From positions 8,184,001 through 8,248,000 of the forward strand of contig CM082576.2 in assembly GCA_040954595.2 (NCBI GenBank): a stretch of DNA of 64,000 nt, given 5' to 3'. The translations under genes were made by a program, and so were the position numbers. Under the pieces are notes generated by a model. That model had not been told where the DNA came from and made no database searches. It saw only the letters and a list, made by a program, of their open reading frames with translations. The DNA comes from Balanoglossus misakiensis (Eukaryota; Hemichordata). Shown here in pieces: positions 1-12,833 of this stretch. How positions within the stretch are numbered: the first letter of the stretch is position 1; every line of letters starts with the position of its first letter.

Positions 1-1436
1 AAAGCGCATTTATCATCCGAGCATCGTCATGTAGACGGCAACGAGAGATGGCAAACTCTTTGAGTCGTGTTTATTTTAAATTTGAAATATAGGAGTCTCC
101 CTGACGCCCTAGTGCATAAAATATTGTCCTGAAAACTGTTTAAGTATAAAACACATGAAAATGAAAAATAGAAGTATTCCTTTAATTTGGCCTCATCATG
201 GGGGTTTATGGAAATGTGTTCTGGTAACGAGAGAAATAAAATAAGAAACGCACGTAACCTTGAACTACGCTTATCCCCTCTCCATTTATTAAATCGACTG
301 TTGAGAAACAATCAAACCTTCATAAAAATACTGAGAAATCGATGATTGCAACATGTGTAATGGATAAACATTACCCAGTCGAAATCATCTTACATAACAT
401 TAATCATTATTTCGTCAGTCATTTGAACTCTATTTACCAATCGATTTGAAAAAAGAGAAGGCGGTTAAACTCCGCATCGCACAAGAGAACGTATTACGCA
501 TAAAATTGAACATTTATCAAAAATCGATAAGGCACACAGACAGTGCGTTTGTTGTGCAGCGCGTGACATTATTTTAACCGAATTGTAGATAAGGTTTTCT
601 CAAAGAGCACGGGTCGTTTGCCGGAAGAAAGAATCTTAAGTAGATTTCTCTAAATACCATGTTTGGTAAATTGACATAATAATGTCAGGGTATGTTTCCT
701 TGCACGTGGATGCAAAAACTATACGTAACTGTGCGTAACGACATTGAGTGACTCGTGTGTAAAGAAAAACCCAGATAATAATGCAAAAAGTGATGTTCCA
801 TCCATATATTGCCCCAATTCTTTGATTATTATTCAAATTGTTCTTGTGGAGACGGATAACAGGAAATGTATTAGTGCTCCCGTGTAAAATTCCAAAGCAA
901 GTTAAAGATTACCCCTGTTTAATGTACACACACGCGTTTTACGCTATTCGCTTTAATGCGACACCGTCCCCCCCCCCTCCCCCGATAGATTGTTTTCACT
1001 TTTCGGTGTTTCTTTTTCGTTTCTTATACACCGAATAAGTTGTGTACAAAACTGAATTGTAAATGTAGAGTGTTTATTTGCGGGGAGAATCCTGGCCCGC
1101 AGGATAATTAGCCAAATCCGTAAAAAATCTGAATGTGAGAAAATATATCATAAATTTACATCAGACGATAATGATATAATTCGTGATGTACCAATTTTTC
1201 AAGACATACATCTGTTTCATCACGTTAGTCCACAATCCCTATGTAGTAGAGGGACTGTGGTAAGTCTATTGCTTCGAACTTGTTGAAAGTCGACCTTTTA
1301 GACATCGACGACTGTAGCTGTCACTTCTTTAACCCAGAGCGATTGCAATCCTGTCCACTGTCGATACGACGTGCTCTCAAGGTCAGCGCAACTGGCAGTG
1401 TTAAAATACTTTCGGATAAGGCGTCCAAGAGTTTGA
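1..1436. other. no gene recognised; downstream flank of the GPCR gene
   Basis: Open frames here are short and show no family motif. The only notable structure is a C-rich tract at about 968-983. The part next to 1437 probably holds the 3' UTR of the minus-strand GPCR gene, but I could not fix a poly(A) site. Confidence 0.5.
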
Positions 1437-2546
1437 TTATGATCTTTCCGTCTTCCCTTGATGATTGTCGGTGTACGTTTCTGAAATGCTGACCACGGTC
1501 GTCGTCGTATTTCCCGTCAGTAGCCAGCGGCACGCCACGCAGTAGACAAGCCGACGGTACGCCCGGCGGAACTGCGGGTTCGTCATGCCGTAGATGATGG
1601 GGTTGATGGCGCTGTTGGCGAACCAGAGCGCGCCCAGTCCGAACGGCGCGTCTTGCGTTGGTAGGGCGACGGTGGCGAAGATGTGCGGGACGAGGAAAAT
1701 GATGTAGACCACCAGCACGAGCAAGAGCGCCCGCGTGACAGCGATCTCCCTGGGAGACACGCTTGTCGTGGCCGTCGTCGACGTCGACTGTATCTGCCTT
1801 CTCGCCTGTCGTATTCGCTGCCAGATTTTGAAGTAGGAGAAGGAAATGGCGGGAAAAGGCACGACAAAAGCGACCACGAATCCGATAACCATGAAGTATA
1901 TCCCGCTGCCGTACTTGTCGAAGAGGCAAAGTTGCTCTCGTCGAAGGTAGTAGTACCGCGAGAACGAGAAAAAGGGAATACTGCTTACCGCAACACCGTA
2001 TACGTTAACCAAGACGCCCATTATGTAGGTGTTCCTCGTGGAAAACATCTTATTGTACACAGATTTCTTGCACACGCACGTGTATCTGTTCACAGCTATA
2101 ATCGTCATGCAAGCGATGGACGAAATGGAGGTGGACACCATCAGGAAACCGAAGGCCTTGCAAATCCAGTTGCCGTCGACGCCTTCCTTCGGATACCCGA
2201 ACACCCTGCCGTTGGTGATGAACGCCACGGTCAGCGTGACCGGCAGGAAAGAGCAGCATATGAGGTCGGAGACACACAGGCAGCCGATGAGGATGTTCGA
2301 CGGGCGCCGAAGGTACTTGTACTTCAGCAGGCTCGCCATCACCAGTATGTTGCCCACCGTGCCCACCATGGCAACCACCACCAAGAAAGCGGCTCCCAGC
2401 GCCCGCTGAACGAGGCTCGGCGGCAGCGGCGTTGACCCTACGGCGTCGTCCGTCAGGTTGGCGCCGTATTCCGTGAACGAGATGCTCGGCCCGAGTGAGT
2501 AGAGTTCGTTTTGGGAAATGTTGAAAGCGGCCATCATGTCAAACAT
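1437..2546 (-). CDS. class A (rhodopsin-like) G-protein-coupled receptor, melatonin/Tre1-moody-like
   Basis: Complete 369-residue seven-helix receptor in one exon. The N-terminus carries two N-glycosylation sequons (N9, N30). Helix 1 has the GN motif (N66), helix 2 has SD (D94), and C129 and C207 can form the usual helix 3 to extracellular-loop disulfide. Helix 3 ends in NRY (153-155) instead of DRY. Helix 6 has FLVP where most receptors have CWxP, so the toggle Trp is missing. Helix 7 has NPIIY (315-319) followed by an amphipathic stretch and two Cys (336, 339) that may be palmitoylated. It should act at the plasma membrane through heterotrimeric G proteins; the ligand is unknown. NRY is typical of melatonin receptors and of the Tre1/moody/GPR84-like group, which is the basis for the label. 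The start is the first ATG of the frame; an upstream non-coding exon is possible. Confidence 0.85.
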   Translation of the reverse strand: MFDMMAAFNISQNELYSLGPSISFTEYGANLTDDAVGSTPLPPSLVQRALGAAFLVVVAMVGTVGNILVMASLLKYKYLRRPSNILIGCLCVSDLICCSFLPVTLTVAFITNGRVFGYPKEGVDGNWICKAFGFLMVSTSISSIACMTIIAVNRYTCVCKKSVYNKMFSTRNTYIMGVLVNVYGVAVSSIPFFSFSRYYYLRREQLCLFDKYGSGIYFMVIGFVVAFVVPFPAISFSYFKIWQRIRQARRQIQSTSTTATTSVSPREIAVTRALLLVLVVYIIFLVPHIFATVALPTQDAPFGLGALWFANSAINPIIYGMTNPQFRRAYRRLVYCVACRWLLTGNTTTTVVSISETYTDNHQGKTERS

Positions 2547-5242
2547 ATAGAGAAGCAGGTCCTCAAAGAAATGTTCCTTATTTCACGGCTCGCTCTTGCA
2601 TCGCTCCACTGCAGAAGCAATCCGACGCGGGAGGAATCTTCACAAACAGGGTATCCGTATCGCAACTGACGTAGTTTGAGACACCGCGGTGTTCCTCCAG
2701 GCAGCAACACACGTGGTTATGATGACGTGTGCAGTGCTTTAAATAAAAACCCGAGCGCGACGGAAGCGGCCTTAATAGTTGACTTCTCAGCTTGTGTGAA
2801 ACCGATTCCAACTGACTCGAATCCCCATAATAGCTCTCGGCGAATGATTACTACTCAATTACGTGAAGGAAGGTTGGGCGGGCACGTTTGAAGTCTTGCA
2901 TGAAAACCAGTCAGTGTCTCGTTCCGAACTCTCTGTCTCGTATTTAAAAAACGACGGCGTTTATGTTTATGATCAATTTCTCCAGATGCAGTTAATGATG
3001 ATGAGATATTTCAGTTTCTCTTTTTTTTTCAGTCCAGTTCACGATTTTCCACCAGGCGGACAAGGACGCGAGTCGCACTTAATTGCAAGGAGCAATTTTG
3101 CTTTCCCCAAAGTCGCCAGCAATATCAAATGGGTGAGCTGACTCGGGTACGGTTGCATTCGCAAAAATACCGGGTCGGTAGCTCTGACCTGATAAAAGAA
3201 ATTCGCATCAGGTGTTCAGAGGGAAGTAAGTACGTGTACCTTTTATCCGATGTATTCCGGTGTAGAATGGTTCTGAAATTCGCTGACAGTCTTCAATATC
3301 TGCAAGTGCCGTCCAACGATACTGGTTACAGACACTGTAAGAACCCGGTTCGCTCAGTTTGCGGACAGGTGTTGTGGTCTCCACAGTCATCGACGCAGAA
3401 TGAGTCAATTGGCCAGGTTTTCCCTATTCTATAGCGTAAAGAAGGACGAATGTAGACTCCCCAAGTGTAGAGAAAGTTGCGACTGAAAGACTCCCTAAGC
3501 CCCTGTTTCGTTGACACTTGCACACCAATCACGTGCAATGTGGTCTAATATTTTTGATTCTTATGCGTTTTGTCTATGATCAGCATTGGGCCAATGAAAT
3601 GCTCGATTTGCGCATGGTCAGTGGGTTTCAAGAATACCGGAAATGAAAAGCGACAAGCACAACAAGAATATATACAGTCTCACTTGTTCATCCTTGAAAA
3701 CGACACAAAACCACCATATACCCTCCCCCTCCCTCCACACACACCACCACCACCACCGCCGACTTGTTTTATTCGAGTAGTGGTTGCACAGCCATACATT
3801 ATACAGTGGCGTGTAAATTTATGTTGCAGAATCACTCAACAAAATGTCGGTAAATCATTCTCCGCATTAATACAGAGCGGAGATGCTGTGGCCCATCAGC
3901 CGTGAAACGAGAAGAATACACTTCTGATTTTATCGACAACCTGGAGGAGAGAAACGCCTTCCGCAATAAGCGATGAAATGGAGCGGACAAGTGGACGATT
4001 TACTCCGGCCCCTGGAATCCATAGCGCCCAAAGCGGGGCAACTCGCACGCGAAGAAGTTGGTGCGCGCGCGAGGCAGTCGAGAATAGACGCGATGTTTTC
4101 TGATTCCCTTCTCTGAAAATAGCAGCAGACCTTTCAGTCAGTGAAAAGAGACACGCACCACTCTATGATAACATATCACTATAAGATCATTTCGCTGACG
4201 AATCGACTGCAGAATTGGAATTAGTACTTTATACTTGATTGATGTGCTTTCACGTTGTCGACTCACACGTCGGATTTATTACGAAACACATTTAAGCTCT
4301 TCGGTGATCAGATGCGGCTAGTTGCCGTTTCCAATAATCTTCTTTTGAATTGCAATTACTTTTTCATGATTTCCTGATTGAATCGTTTTCAAGTTGTGTG
4401 GCAGGCTCCGGCGCCGGTACATGTACTTTTAATGGATTGAATGTTTCTGTAGGTCTAGTACGCCTTTTTCACGAATTTATGACTTCGGTTGGAGTGGAAG
4501 GGCGTTGTCCCGGCATCTGCAGGTCATATTAGAAGCTTGGTTGCCGAACATGTCAAGTTATTAAAAGTGGCATATGTTATGTGCAGCTGAACCTTTGTTT
4601 CCCTTTCTGTTTACGAAATTCAATAAACAGTTCAGAGCACAGAGAAAAATTCGAGTTAACCAGCAGAAATTCGTCAAACCCACATACTTGCCTTCTACGG
4701 CAGATTAACCAGGGTTTGTCATTAAAGGTAGCCATACGTTGATATTTGCAGGCGGATGTAACTGTATGAGCATGTCTCCCAAAATAAATGTCATTTGCCA
4801 CGCAGGGCAGGGTACGAGAAGTAATTCGACCAGAATTATTTGCCGGGGTTTGCTTCATGATAAAAACTCAAAACAGCATCACGATGAAGACAACATAAGT
4901 TAATCGTGATAACTCGACCAGTACATGCACGGAATCTGCTCGCTGATTTTGTTGACACGTGACTAAACGGTGGAGTGATAGGTGTGTTCATGCGCTTGTT
5001 AGAACTTAGATGTTGTGTAATTTACGACAGGTTAGTGTTTACTTGTCAACGTTCTAACCCCATTATATACGTGTCCAGTTAAACGTCGCTGTCCATTCTT
5101 TATGGTGCACGAGGAGAATAAAATGTAAAATGTGTCAATATACTCATAATCGAATTGCTGCGTTTCTCTGGAGAAAATACTCCTGACGGAAATTATGCGG
5201 GCACTGTGTACACGCTGAGTTTTTGTGAATGTTATACATAGC

Positions 5243-5287
5243 GAAAGAGAGAGCGAGAGAGAAGGGGGGGGGGGAGGAAGGAGAGAG
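5243..5287. repeat. GA-rich / poly-G simple repeat
   Basis: A purine tract: GA repeats, then a run of 11 G, then more GA. Low-complexity DNA in the gene-poor stretch. Confidence 0.85.
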
Positions 5288-8200
5288 TCAGATATACTTA
5301 GATGCACACAGATGGTTACCGCTTTCATCAGTTGATAAATCGTTTGTTTTTACACATCACTAATGTCTAATACGCTATGGTATTTAAAATCGAATGTACA
5401 GTTAATGGAAATGGCTTTGTGGGCGCTCGACTCAACCATTATAAGTATTCATTCAAAACTTGCGCTTTTATGAGCTTCACAAAAATGTTGTCGATAGTTG
5501 ATTGCGTCCTTCCTGGCCTTTATTAGGTCATAAATCGAATCACATATATCGACGGCTAGAAGGCATCGGGCCTCTTTTGATTGCGTGGTTTTCCTGTGAG
5601 TATAATTGTAAAGGCCTTGCTTAACTGCTTTATCAGACGGGCAATCTCTTTATCACCATCTAAAAGAGAGAATTCCGCTTCCCGCTTCGGGAATGGGTCT
5701 ATTCTTTTTGCTCTTCAACTCGCCCAATGGCAACCGACCTGTCAGAATGGAACGGATGCCCGAGATTTAGAGTGAGGATTTGATCAAAGTGATGAGAGAT
5801 GTGGGAGAGGGTCAGGCAGGCGGACCACAGAGTTTATCACGGTGCTGGGAATTACAGCTTGTTCTATAAAATACACAGCGAACGATAACATTACAGTGTG
5901 ATAAAATATGCGATGCTTCCAGGTTCGACGGTGAAAACATTTTCCAGGCAGAAGCCAAACTACTTCCATATTTAATGTCCTTCGCCGAGGAACAATATCG
6001 TGTACCTTTACCGACCTTAATCAAAGGCAATGCCGTGTAAAATTTGTGTAAAGTTCCCGGATAACAACGTTATAAGGCTTTCTCGTAATAGTCGTGTGTC
6101 ATGCACTGCAATGAAACAAGTTATGTACCGCGATGATTAACAATGTCGTAAACACGACACGAGGGCTTCAGTTAATCGAACGAATAAAAGAGATACCCTA
6201 ATAGTGTATCCGGGTCTTATGGAGATATCAATCGAAACACGAACTCGCCCGATCAACTCATTCATTAATCTGGACAGTGCAGGAAGTAACATCCGCATGG
6301 AAATACCAACCGCCATTGTGATTGCCGCGCACATGCTCTTATCTTTACTGGTACATGTACATATACATCCATTACTAAAATAGAGTTTGTCAAGGTTTTC
6401 TCCTCCCGTCAGTAAAAAAAGATTGAAATACATGTATTCTGCAGTACCTTTAAACAATAAATAATTTGGCTCCTGACATATTAGAGTAGCCAAACGCTTT
6501 TGTTTCTCAGTCTATGAAGTCAACGCATCTGCTAAGGGATATCCTGAGGCGTGGCACCGACAACTTGCACTGTTGTCGGTTTGTATGCTGTGTGTGTTCA
6601 GAACAGTAAATGCAATCGAATGGGGGGGAAGACTGGGAGTATTTGTTAGCCCGCGGATTACGTGACTATGTCAAATTGATATAGAAGCGAATAAGATACA
6701 TGTGTATCTACATGTGATTGAATCTATCGTCGGTGAGCCTTAATGAAACGAAATACGTAAACCCTAATTTCCGCACATGAGAATCCGTGACGAGGACATT
6801 TGTTCCCGGAGAATATTGGAATTGTAAGAAGGGAGTGGATTTGATCAATCCAAAAGGCAATACGACACAGTCTGTGGTTTTAAAACATCCTGCAACAGGT
6901 AAAACGTACATGTAATATCAGAATGATAAGCTTCACATTCGTCTGGTTACTATGGTAACGCAGAAGCACCGCCGCGCTGCGTGCAAACACACGTCTGGAC
7001 TATACGCGAACGGCGAGGATATTGTTTTGACGGGTGCGATGAAGTCAATTGAGAAATGCGCAATTAATTTCACATAAGGACACACATCGGTGAAACTGAC
7101 GCGCGCAGTTCATCGCGTTTAAGGGAAAAACACCGTGTTACCACATTGCAAATACCCAATGTACTAATGGATTGGCCCATGAATTCATAAGGCACATATG
7201 TTAAGTCCTTACAATCCATTGCAATGTGAATTATAATACTCTGTTTCGCAAATAAATCAACTCTATAGTTAATAAAAAATGGGAACCACGTCAACAGAGA
7301 CAGTTCATCTCCGTGATGCGAACATTCCCTGAGTTAAACATCAAAGCTTTAAAAAAAATAAATCTTGATAATTCCTTGCGAACCACAGTTACCGACGGAA
7401 GTGATCTTACAATGCAGAATGGTTTAGTAACAAACGCAGATGTGCGCAGTCTTTTATGCAAAGTAACAAACATGTGTCTAGACACGTCAACGTGGCTTTC
7501 GATTTTCCACTCCTGAGATTTGACTCTACGTACTAGTATTCCCTCCTCGAACATAAAACCTGCGTTCTTTTGCAAATACACACTCCACTGACCAAACGCA
7601 CTGGCAAGAGCAACCCGTATAAAATCCACACTGACAAAATCAATCGTCCTTCTAGAATGCAAACACTAGGTTTATACAACTGTTAATAGTAGAATTTGCA
7701 CGGTTTCGTTAAATAAGAACATTTACAACCATGTCGGATCAGCTACAGTACTTCTTTGTTTTTAGATCAAGGTCGTGTGAAATTATTTATTGGTATTATG
7801 ACATGCGACGAGGCAAAGTTTGAGTAATAGCCAATTACACCAGGGTCGTAAAACCCGACTTGGAATTTATTAAAATCGTGACCTACTTAAGAGAGAGTGA
7901 TACTGAAAATGCGTAGGCTTACATGTACCCCAACCTCGCTTCATCCTCCGAAATTAAGGAAATTTGTCGGCGTGTACATCCAAGTGTCTAAGATTACACG
8001 TCGAGCCGTAGGGGCGTCCATAGTCCTACGTGACGTAATGTTAATATCGGGGATTGAAAAGTTAATAATAAATTTTTATGAATTATACACGATGTTATGA
8101 AATATCCGGGAATGTTGCGACATATTACTCACTAGAAACAAGAACTTGATATCTGGCTCCAGTAAATTAATATTATTGTTTCTTGCGATCTTATTATTTT

Positions 8201-8811
8201 AATATTTAACGGGTATGCAATATTTATTTCTGGGTTAGGTTTCAATAATTAGAATGTTATGGTAACTTTATCTCGCCGTTGTCAGCTGTGGTCGTTACTT
8301 TCTTTTGTAGAGTGGCTGAATGCTTAAAAGAAGATTCAGACGAAGTTTCTATTCTCTCTGTACATTTGTCGTGCGCATGCAGACACACGTGTATCAATCA
8401 AAACATTTTATCTACCTTGGTGAATAGACGGTGTATGCTGATTAGAATGACACTTCGCTCATGGCCCTAGCTCAAGTTACGTGGTTTACCCTATACCCGC
8501 GCCTTCAAGCAATGGACTGCAGTGCCTCTGTACGCGAACACGATACCCGTTTCCTGTGTATCGCCCACTTTCCCGTGGGGCTGTGCGATGCTGCCCTGAT
8601 CACTGAACCGTCGCAGAAAACAAGCTCCACTGCCTGGCTCAGGGACCAACAGCGATTGCGGTAATGAGCAGGAAGCTGTACTGTATTGGTTTACGAAATA
8701 GAACGTTGAAATAGCAAGCAACGTGCCTAAACTTGGTTTGAATTCATCCCACCGTTCTCGAGATATCGATGACAGAGAGAGAGATGGTTAGATACACACT
8801 CACAGACACGC

Positions 8812-8838
8812 GACAGACAGACAGACAGACAGACAGAC
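8812..8838. repeat. (GACA)n microsatellite
   Basis: About seven perfect tandem copies of the tetranucleotide GACA, seen directly in the sequence. Confidence 0.9.
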
Positions 8839-11800
8839 ATGGCACCACAGTGTTACACGGGGGCTGATGCGCACACGCCGACATTGATGTTACCCCTTCA
8901 TGACATCAATGTCCTCCATTGGGAAAATGGACGAAATTACATAAAATGGGTAAAAAGTTTACGTAGGCCCAGATATTGGCAATTGTAACAATTCCGGCAT
9001 AAGCTCAAGTATCCAATATCGAGAATTGCCGCCGCATTTGTCGAAATTGTCGACAGTCTCAATAGCTTCCGAACGTCTTAACGAATATGAAGCCCGAAAG
9101 GGTTTCCTAAGTGCCAAAGTGAGTGTCTCAGTGTCAATCAAATCTCCCGCCACCCAGCTGTGACGTCACGGTGTAATTTGCTCAGTGTGTACATATCATA
9201 TTTTTTTTCTTTACGTAAATATGTTATTACAACCATTTTCCCTTCTAGTGCCGATTTCATTAATGCAATCACTCTAATTCATTCGGTTCACGTGAAATCG
9301 GGTTGTGCGTGATTTCTGCGAAATAGTAACTTCTTCCGCGAAATAGAAGTCAAAATACGGAAACCGGCATAGACACATGCAAGACAGGAGTCGTGTGTTC
9401 TATTGTGGCACCCGCAGAAAGAGGTTTTTCCTTGCACGCATGGCAACGGTGGATGGTTGTCCTGTTGATAGAGCCTCTGATTGTTAATGGTTGTCACGAG
9501 ATTTCCAGGATATTTCTAGGCATCTTTCAGACTTTTCAGTGGCCGCTTAATTTTTCCAGACCAAAGGCTGCGCGTCGCTCTGCAACTTCCTATCTTGAGT
9601 CTTGTTATAGAGAACGCGCCTGCAACCTCAAACCGCGCAGACGCACCCGTTTATTCAACTGACCATTGTAAGAGTACACAACTATCGCTACATGCGCACA
9701 TGGGTATTAAAATCCCCACAAAGTCAAAAAAGGTGTTTTTATCGAAAAAGACAAGGGGAAAATTGAAATATATACCCAATAAAATAAAGTAAAAGAGGCA
9801 GCTATTGGGAATCCCACTTTTGCTTTTGATAAACGGCGCAATGGTTGCGGTTATCATGTTAGCGACTTCTCTACAATACCATCTCCCTTAGCAACGGTTC
9901 TTGATAAGGATATAACATATGAGAAAAAGTGAAAGTGAATATCGCTTTGTCCAGACTGTCAGTTAAGGGAGGCGACGACTCAGATCGTCACGTACAATGT
10001 ATTTTATGCGGGTGGTAATCACCATATATCACCACGTGTGATCACAATAGATAATGCACGTCCCGGTCACATTGTCATGCAAATATTTGTGGCTATCACA
10101 TTTTACGATGTCGACCGAGTGGCACCAGGCACGCTTTCATCATCCACTACCTGGTCAGCGCCTAATTGGAAGATTTCAATCAACTATACCGAAAACAGCT
10201 GAGACGGCCGGCTCATGCGTACAAACACAGGGACTTTGATACAAATGAGAGGCTCACGAAGAGCATATCCCAACCACAGACAATATCGAATTGTATAGAA
10301 GTCGTTTAGTAAGAAACCAGGCCTTTAACTGGCAAACCTCAACTATACTGTAAACAGTCTGTGATTTCTGCTGATGTTCTGGTATCAGTCTATACTCGCA
10401 TAGAATATTTTTTTTTTAAAATAAGTTTTATGAGTGTCCATCAAATTCGAAAACATCTCACACTTTCTTGGCGCAGTAACAGTCACACAATTGAGGACAA
10501 GGGTATAACCGCCATTAATTTAATCGGTCACTTCAAATTGCGGGCCTCTAAATTCGGTCACATTAAGCATCCGTGTCGCTTCAACCTCGGGTAATTTAAT
10601 TTTGCAATTTCCCGTTCAGGGGAAAATTCTCCGTGTTGCATACCAAGTTTTTTTGTCTATTTTAGTCACGATTAAATGAGCCGATTCCGCGCAGTACAGC
10701 GCACACTTCTTGGTCATCGGATCTGACACTGAATGCCATATAACCCTCTTCCACCATTGGTCACGAAGAGCAGCATATCCTATATATAAACTTAATTGAA
10801 ATGCTACAGGTAATGACGTCCGCTGGGAGAAGCGGGGCAATTGTCGGGTCGAGTGCAACGGATCTGCTTTGTAAGTGAACTTTAGTTTCACGTTGTAAGT
10901 GAATCTGAACTCCAGTAGGTCGACTTTCACACACTGGTGCACTAGCTAATTGTTCCCACTGACGATACATTATACGCTTTTTTGAAATTTGCTCTTCGAA
11001 TTTTGACTTTCAGTGACCGTCTGTTTGTTTCGAGCGATATTACAAGCTCTGTTCATTTGGGATGTTCGACGCCAATAGCCAAAAACAAGTAAAAAAAAAC
11101 AAGCCCTTTAACTTCAGAAACTGGCGACGTGACTCTCTCCTCGTTCATTGAAAGCTTTTAAAATAGGCTGGTTCTGATAATGTTCACCGGGACGTTTGAA
11201 GTGTATCGTGGTTTAATAATAAGATAATGTTCGCTGAAAGCTTCAGAATTGCTCTGGTTTAGATAATATAGTAACATAATATTTTTACTGCAGAATTTTG
11301 AAAACGGCAGCTTCACTTACGTCTTATTTAATTTGCGAGTTTATTGCCCATAGGGAATTATTTGTTTTTACTGAATCAGGCTGGTTATCGGGGAGAAAAA
11401 TGATAAATTTGTACGATGAGTGCCACTAAAATAGAAATCTACAAATTTGCTTGATTTTAACGAAGAGTCATTTGCTGTAAGATGTCGGCTTTACTGCATA
11501 TACAGTTAATGCTCTGTAACTTTTAGCGACTTTTCAGTATTCTTCTTTTGTTTACCAAATCTTCGCTTACACGACGATTAGGCATAAAACTTACTACTAC
11601 AAAGCGTACTTTTGGCAACAACGCACTAATGGATAGGAAAAATCGTTGAAGGGTGTACAGAAGGAATTGTATTGTCGGTAAAATGTCCTATTACAAAGTG
11701 TTAGTCTTTGGTACACAGCATGCAATGCAACCACGTCACGCAGGTGCGACACACTGAACGCTTTGACGGTTCATTACTCCCAATACGGGCGCTCACACTT

Positions 11801-12020
11801 ACAATTATCGCGAATTGCGAGAATTAGGTCGACGTCTTTTATAAGTAGAAAGCGCAGTGAATTGGTTAGTTGGATCAGGATTGCTTTTCGGCTTTCAAAG
11901 GCTTGTAATAGCAAGGGAGATAACACGTGGGCACTTTTGGCGGTGTTTAAGATTTAAATGAGTGGATTGCGTCTCTAGAATAGTATTATCAATTGTTGGT
12001 GATGCGTGCTTTAGTTGTGA

Positions 12021-12036
12021 CCTGTAGGGGGCGCCG
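12021..12036 (+). promoter_or_regulatory. CTCF-like motif upstream of the tRNA array
   Basis: CCTGTAGGGGGCGCCG closely resembles the bilaterian CTCF core (CC..AGGGGGCGC). It lies about 120 bp before the tRNA-His tandem array. tRNA genes and CTCF sites can both act as insulators, so the pairing is suggestive. No binding is shown by sequence alone. Confidence 0.35.
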
Positions 12037-12203
12037 TCACCATGGATATTGCATGGAAATATGAAGAAACGTTCTACCATACGACGAAAGTCCGACTTTA
12101 TCATAACTGGTTGGCCTTTAATTATTGTTTGTAAAACAGTCTCGTTCATTTTAGCCTCAGGTAAGATAATATCTCAGGTGTGAATCGTTCAGCTGTTTAG
12201 CTC

Positions 12204-12275
12204 GCCGTGATCGTCTAGTGGTTAGGACATTGCGTTGTGGCCGCAATAACCCAGGTTCGAATCCTGGTCTCGGCA
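12204..12275 (+). tRNA. tRNA-His (anticodon GTG), copy 1
   Basis: A 72-nt cloverleaf. The D arm closes as GTC/GAC. The anticodon stem is TTGCG/CGCAA around loop TTGTGGC, giving anticodon GTG. The T arm is CCAGG/CCTGG around TTCGAAT, and the discriminator is A. There is no intron. CCA and G-1 are not encoded, as expected for eukaryotic tRNA-His. The internal A and B boxes (TAGTGGTTAGGA, GGTTCGAATCC) are intact. The acceptor stem GCCGTGA/TCTCGGC has one T-T mismatch at pair 5-68, where the remembered human gene has T-A. Confidence 0.93.
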
Positions 12276-12313
12276 TTACCCTCTCGGTGTAATGAGACGG
12301 CAAAGTTGACAAA

Positions 12314-12319
12314 TTTTTT
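12314..12319 (+). terminator. Pol III T-run terminator, tRNA copy 1
   Basis: Six T residues, 39 nt after the discriminator base. No run of four T occurs between them, so the primary transcript should carry a trailer of about 38 nt. Confidence 0.7.
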
Positions 12320-12395
12320 ATATCACATGCATCCCGTTCATTTTAGCCTCATGTAAGATAACATCAAATGTGAGAATCGTTCAGCTGTTTAGCTC

Positions 12396-12467
12396 GCCGT
12401 GATCGTCTAGTGGTTAGGACATTGCGTTGTGGCCGCAATAACCCAGGTTCGAATCCTGGTCTCGGCA
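12396..12467 (+). tRNA. tRNA-His (anticodon GTG), copy 2
   Basis: Identical over all 72 nt to the first copy, including anticodon GTG, both internal promoter boxes and the T-T mismatch at pair 5-68. It lies exactly 192 bp downstream in the same orientation. Confidence 0.93.
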
Positions 12468-12505
12468 TTACCCTCTCGGTGTAATGAGACGGCAAAGTTG
12501 ACAAA

Positions 12506-12511
12506 TTTTTT
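12506..12511 (+). terminator. Pol III T-run terminator, tRNA copy 2
   Basis: Six T residues at the same 39-nt distance from the tRNA 3' end as in copy 1. Confidence 0.7.
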
Positions 12512-12587
12512 ATATCACATGCATCCCGTTCATTTTAGCCTCAGGTAAGATAACATCAAATGTGAGAATCGTTCAGCTGTTTAGCTC

Positions 12588-12659
12588 GCCGTGATCGTCT
12601 AGTGGTTAGGACATTGCGTTGTGGCCGCAATAACCCAGGTTCGAATCCTGGTCTCGGCA
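12588..12659 (+). tRNA. tRNA-His (anticodon GTG), copy 3
   Basis: Third identical tRNA-His in the array, with the same single acceptor-stem mismatch. It ends 174 bp upstream of the MOCS3 start codon, so Pol III and Pol II transcription units are very close here and run in the same direction. Confidence 0.93.
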
Positions 12660-12696
12660 TTACCCTCTCGGTGTAATGAGACGGCAAAGTTGACAA

Positions 12697-12704
12697 TTTT
12701 TTTT
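12697..12704 (+). terminator. Pol III T-run terminator, tRNA copy 3
   Basis: Eight T residues, slightly longer than in the other two copies. After it the repeat unit degenerates and leads into the MOCS3 promoter region. Confidence 0.7.
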
Positions 12705-12833
12705 ATATCATATCTCGTTCATTTTAGCCTCAGGTAAGATAACATTGGGACATTGGAAAAGTCAGAACTACGGTAAAGTTCTTCAGGCTGGCAGTAGCCA
12801 AAAGCCCGACCGTTGGCGGCGCTTTATTTCAAA

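Larger units (their letters stand above)
2547..12140. other. 9.6 kb intergenic region, no supported gene
   Basis: I see only short frames without family motifs or convincing splice-linked exon chains. It contains simple-sequence tracts (5243-5287 and 8812-8838) and a CTCF-like motif near its right end (12021-12036). The first kilobase should include the 5' UTR and promoter of the GPCR gene. Confidence 0.5.
12141..12750 (+). repeat. 192-bp tandem array carrying three tRNA-His genes
   Basis: Three near-identical units spaced exactly 192 bp apart (tRNA starts at 12204, 12396 and 12588). Each has a leader containing TTCATTTTAGCCTC, one tRNA, a conserved trailer of about 38 nt and a T-run. The leader recurs a fourth time at about 12714-12750 without a tRNA, so the array breaks off inside a unit. 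The near-identity points to recent duplication or ongoing homogenisation. Confidence 0.9.

Noticed and set aside
1683-2435. 250-codon plus-strand open frame
   Set aside because: It is the antisense shadow of the GPCR gene; its translation is low-complexity Arg/His-rich with no domain.
12141-12750. tRNA array as a CRISPR array or tRNA-derived SINE
   Set aside because: The units are 192 bp and each holds a full tRNA-His cloverleaf with terminator; there are no short repeats with unique spacers, no A-rich SINE tail and no dispersed copies in the window.
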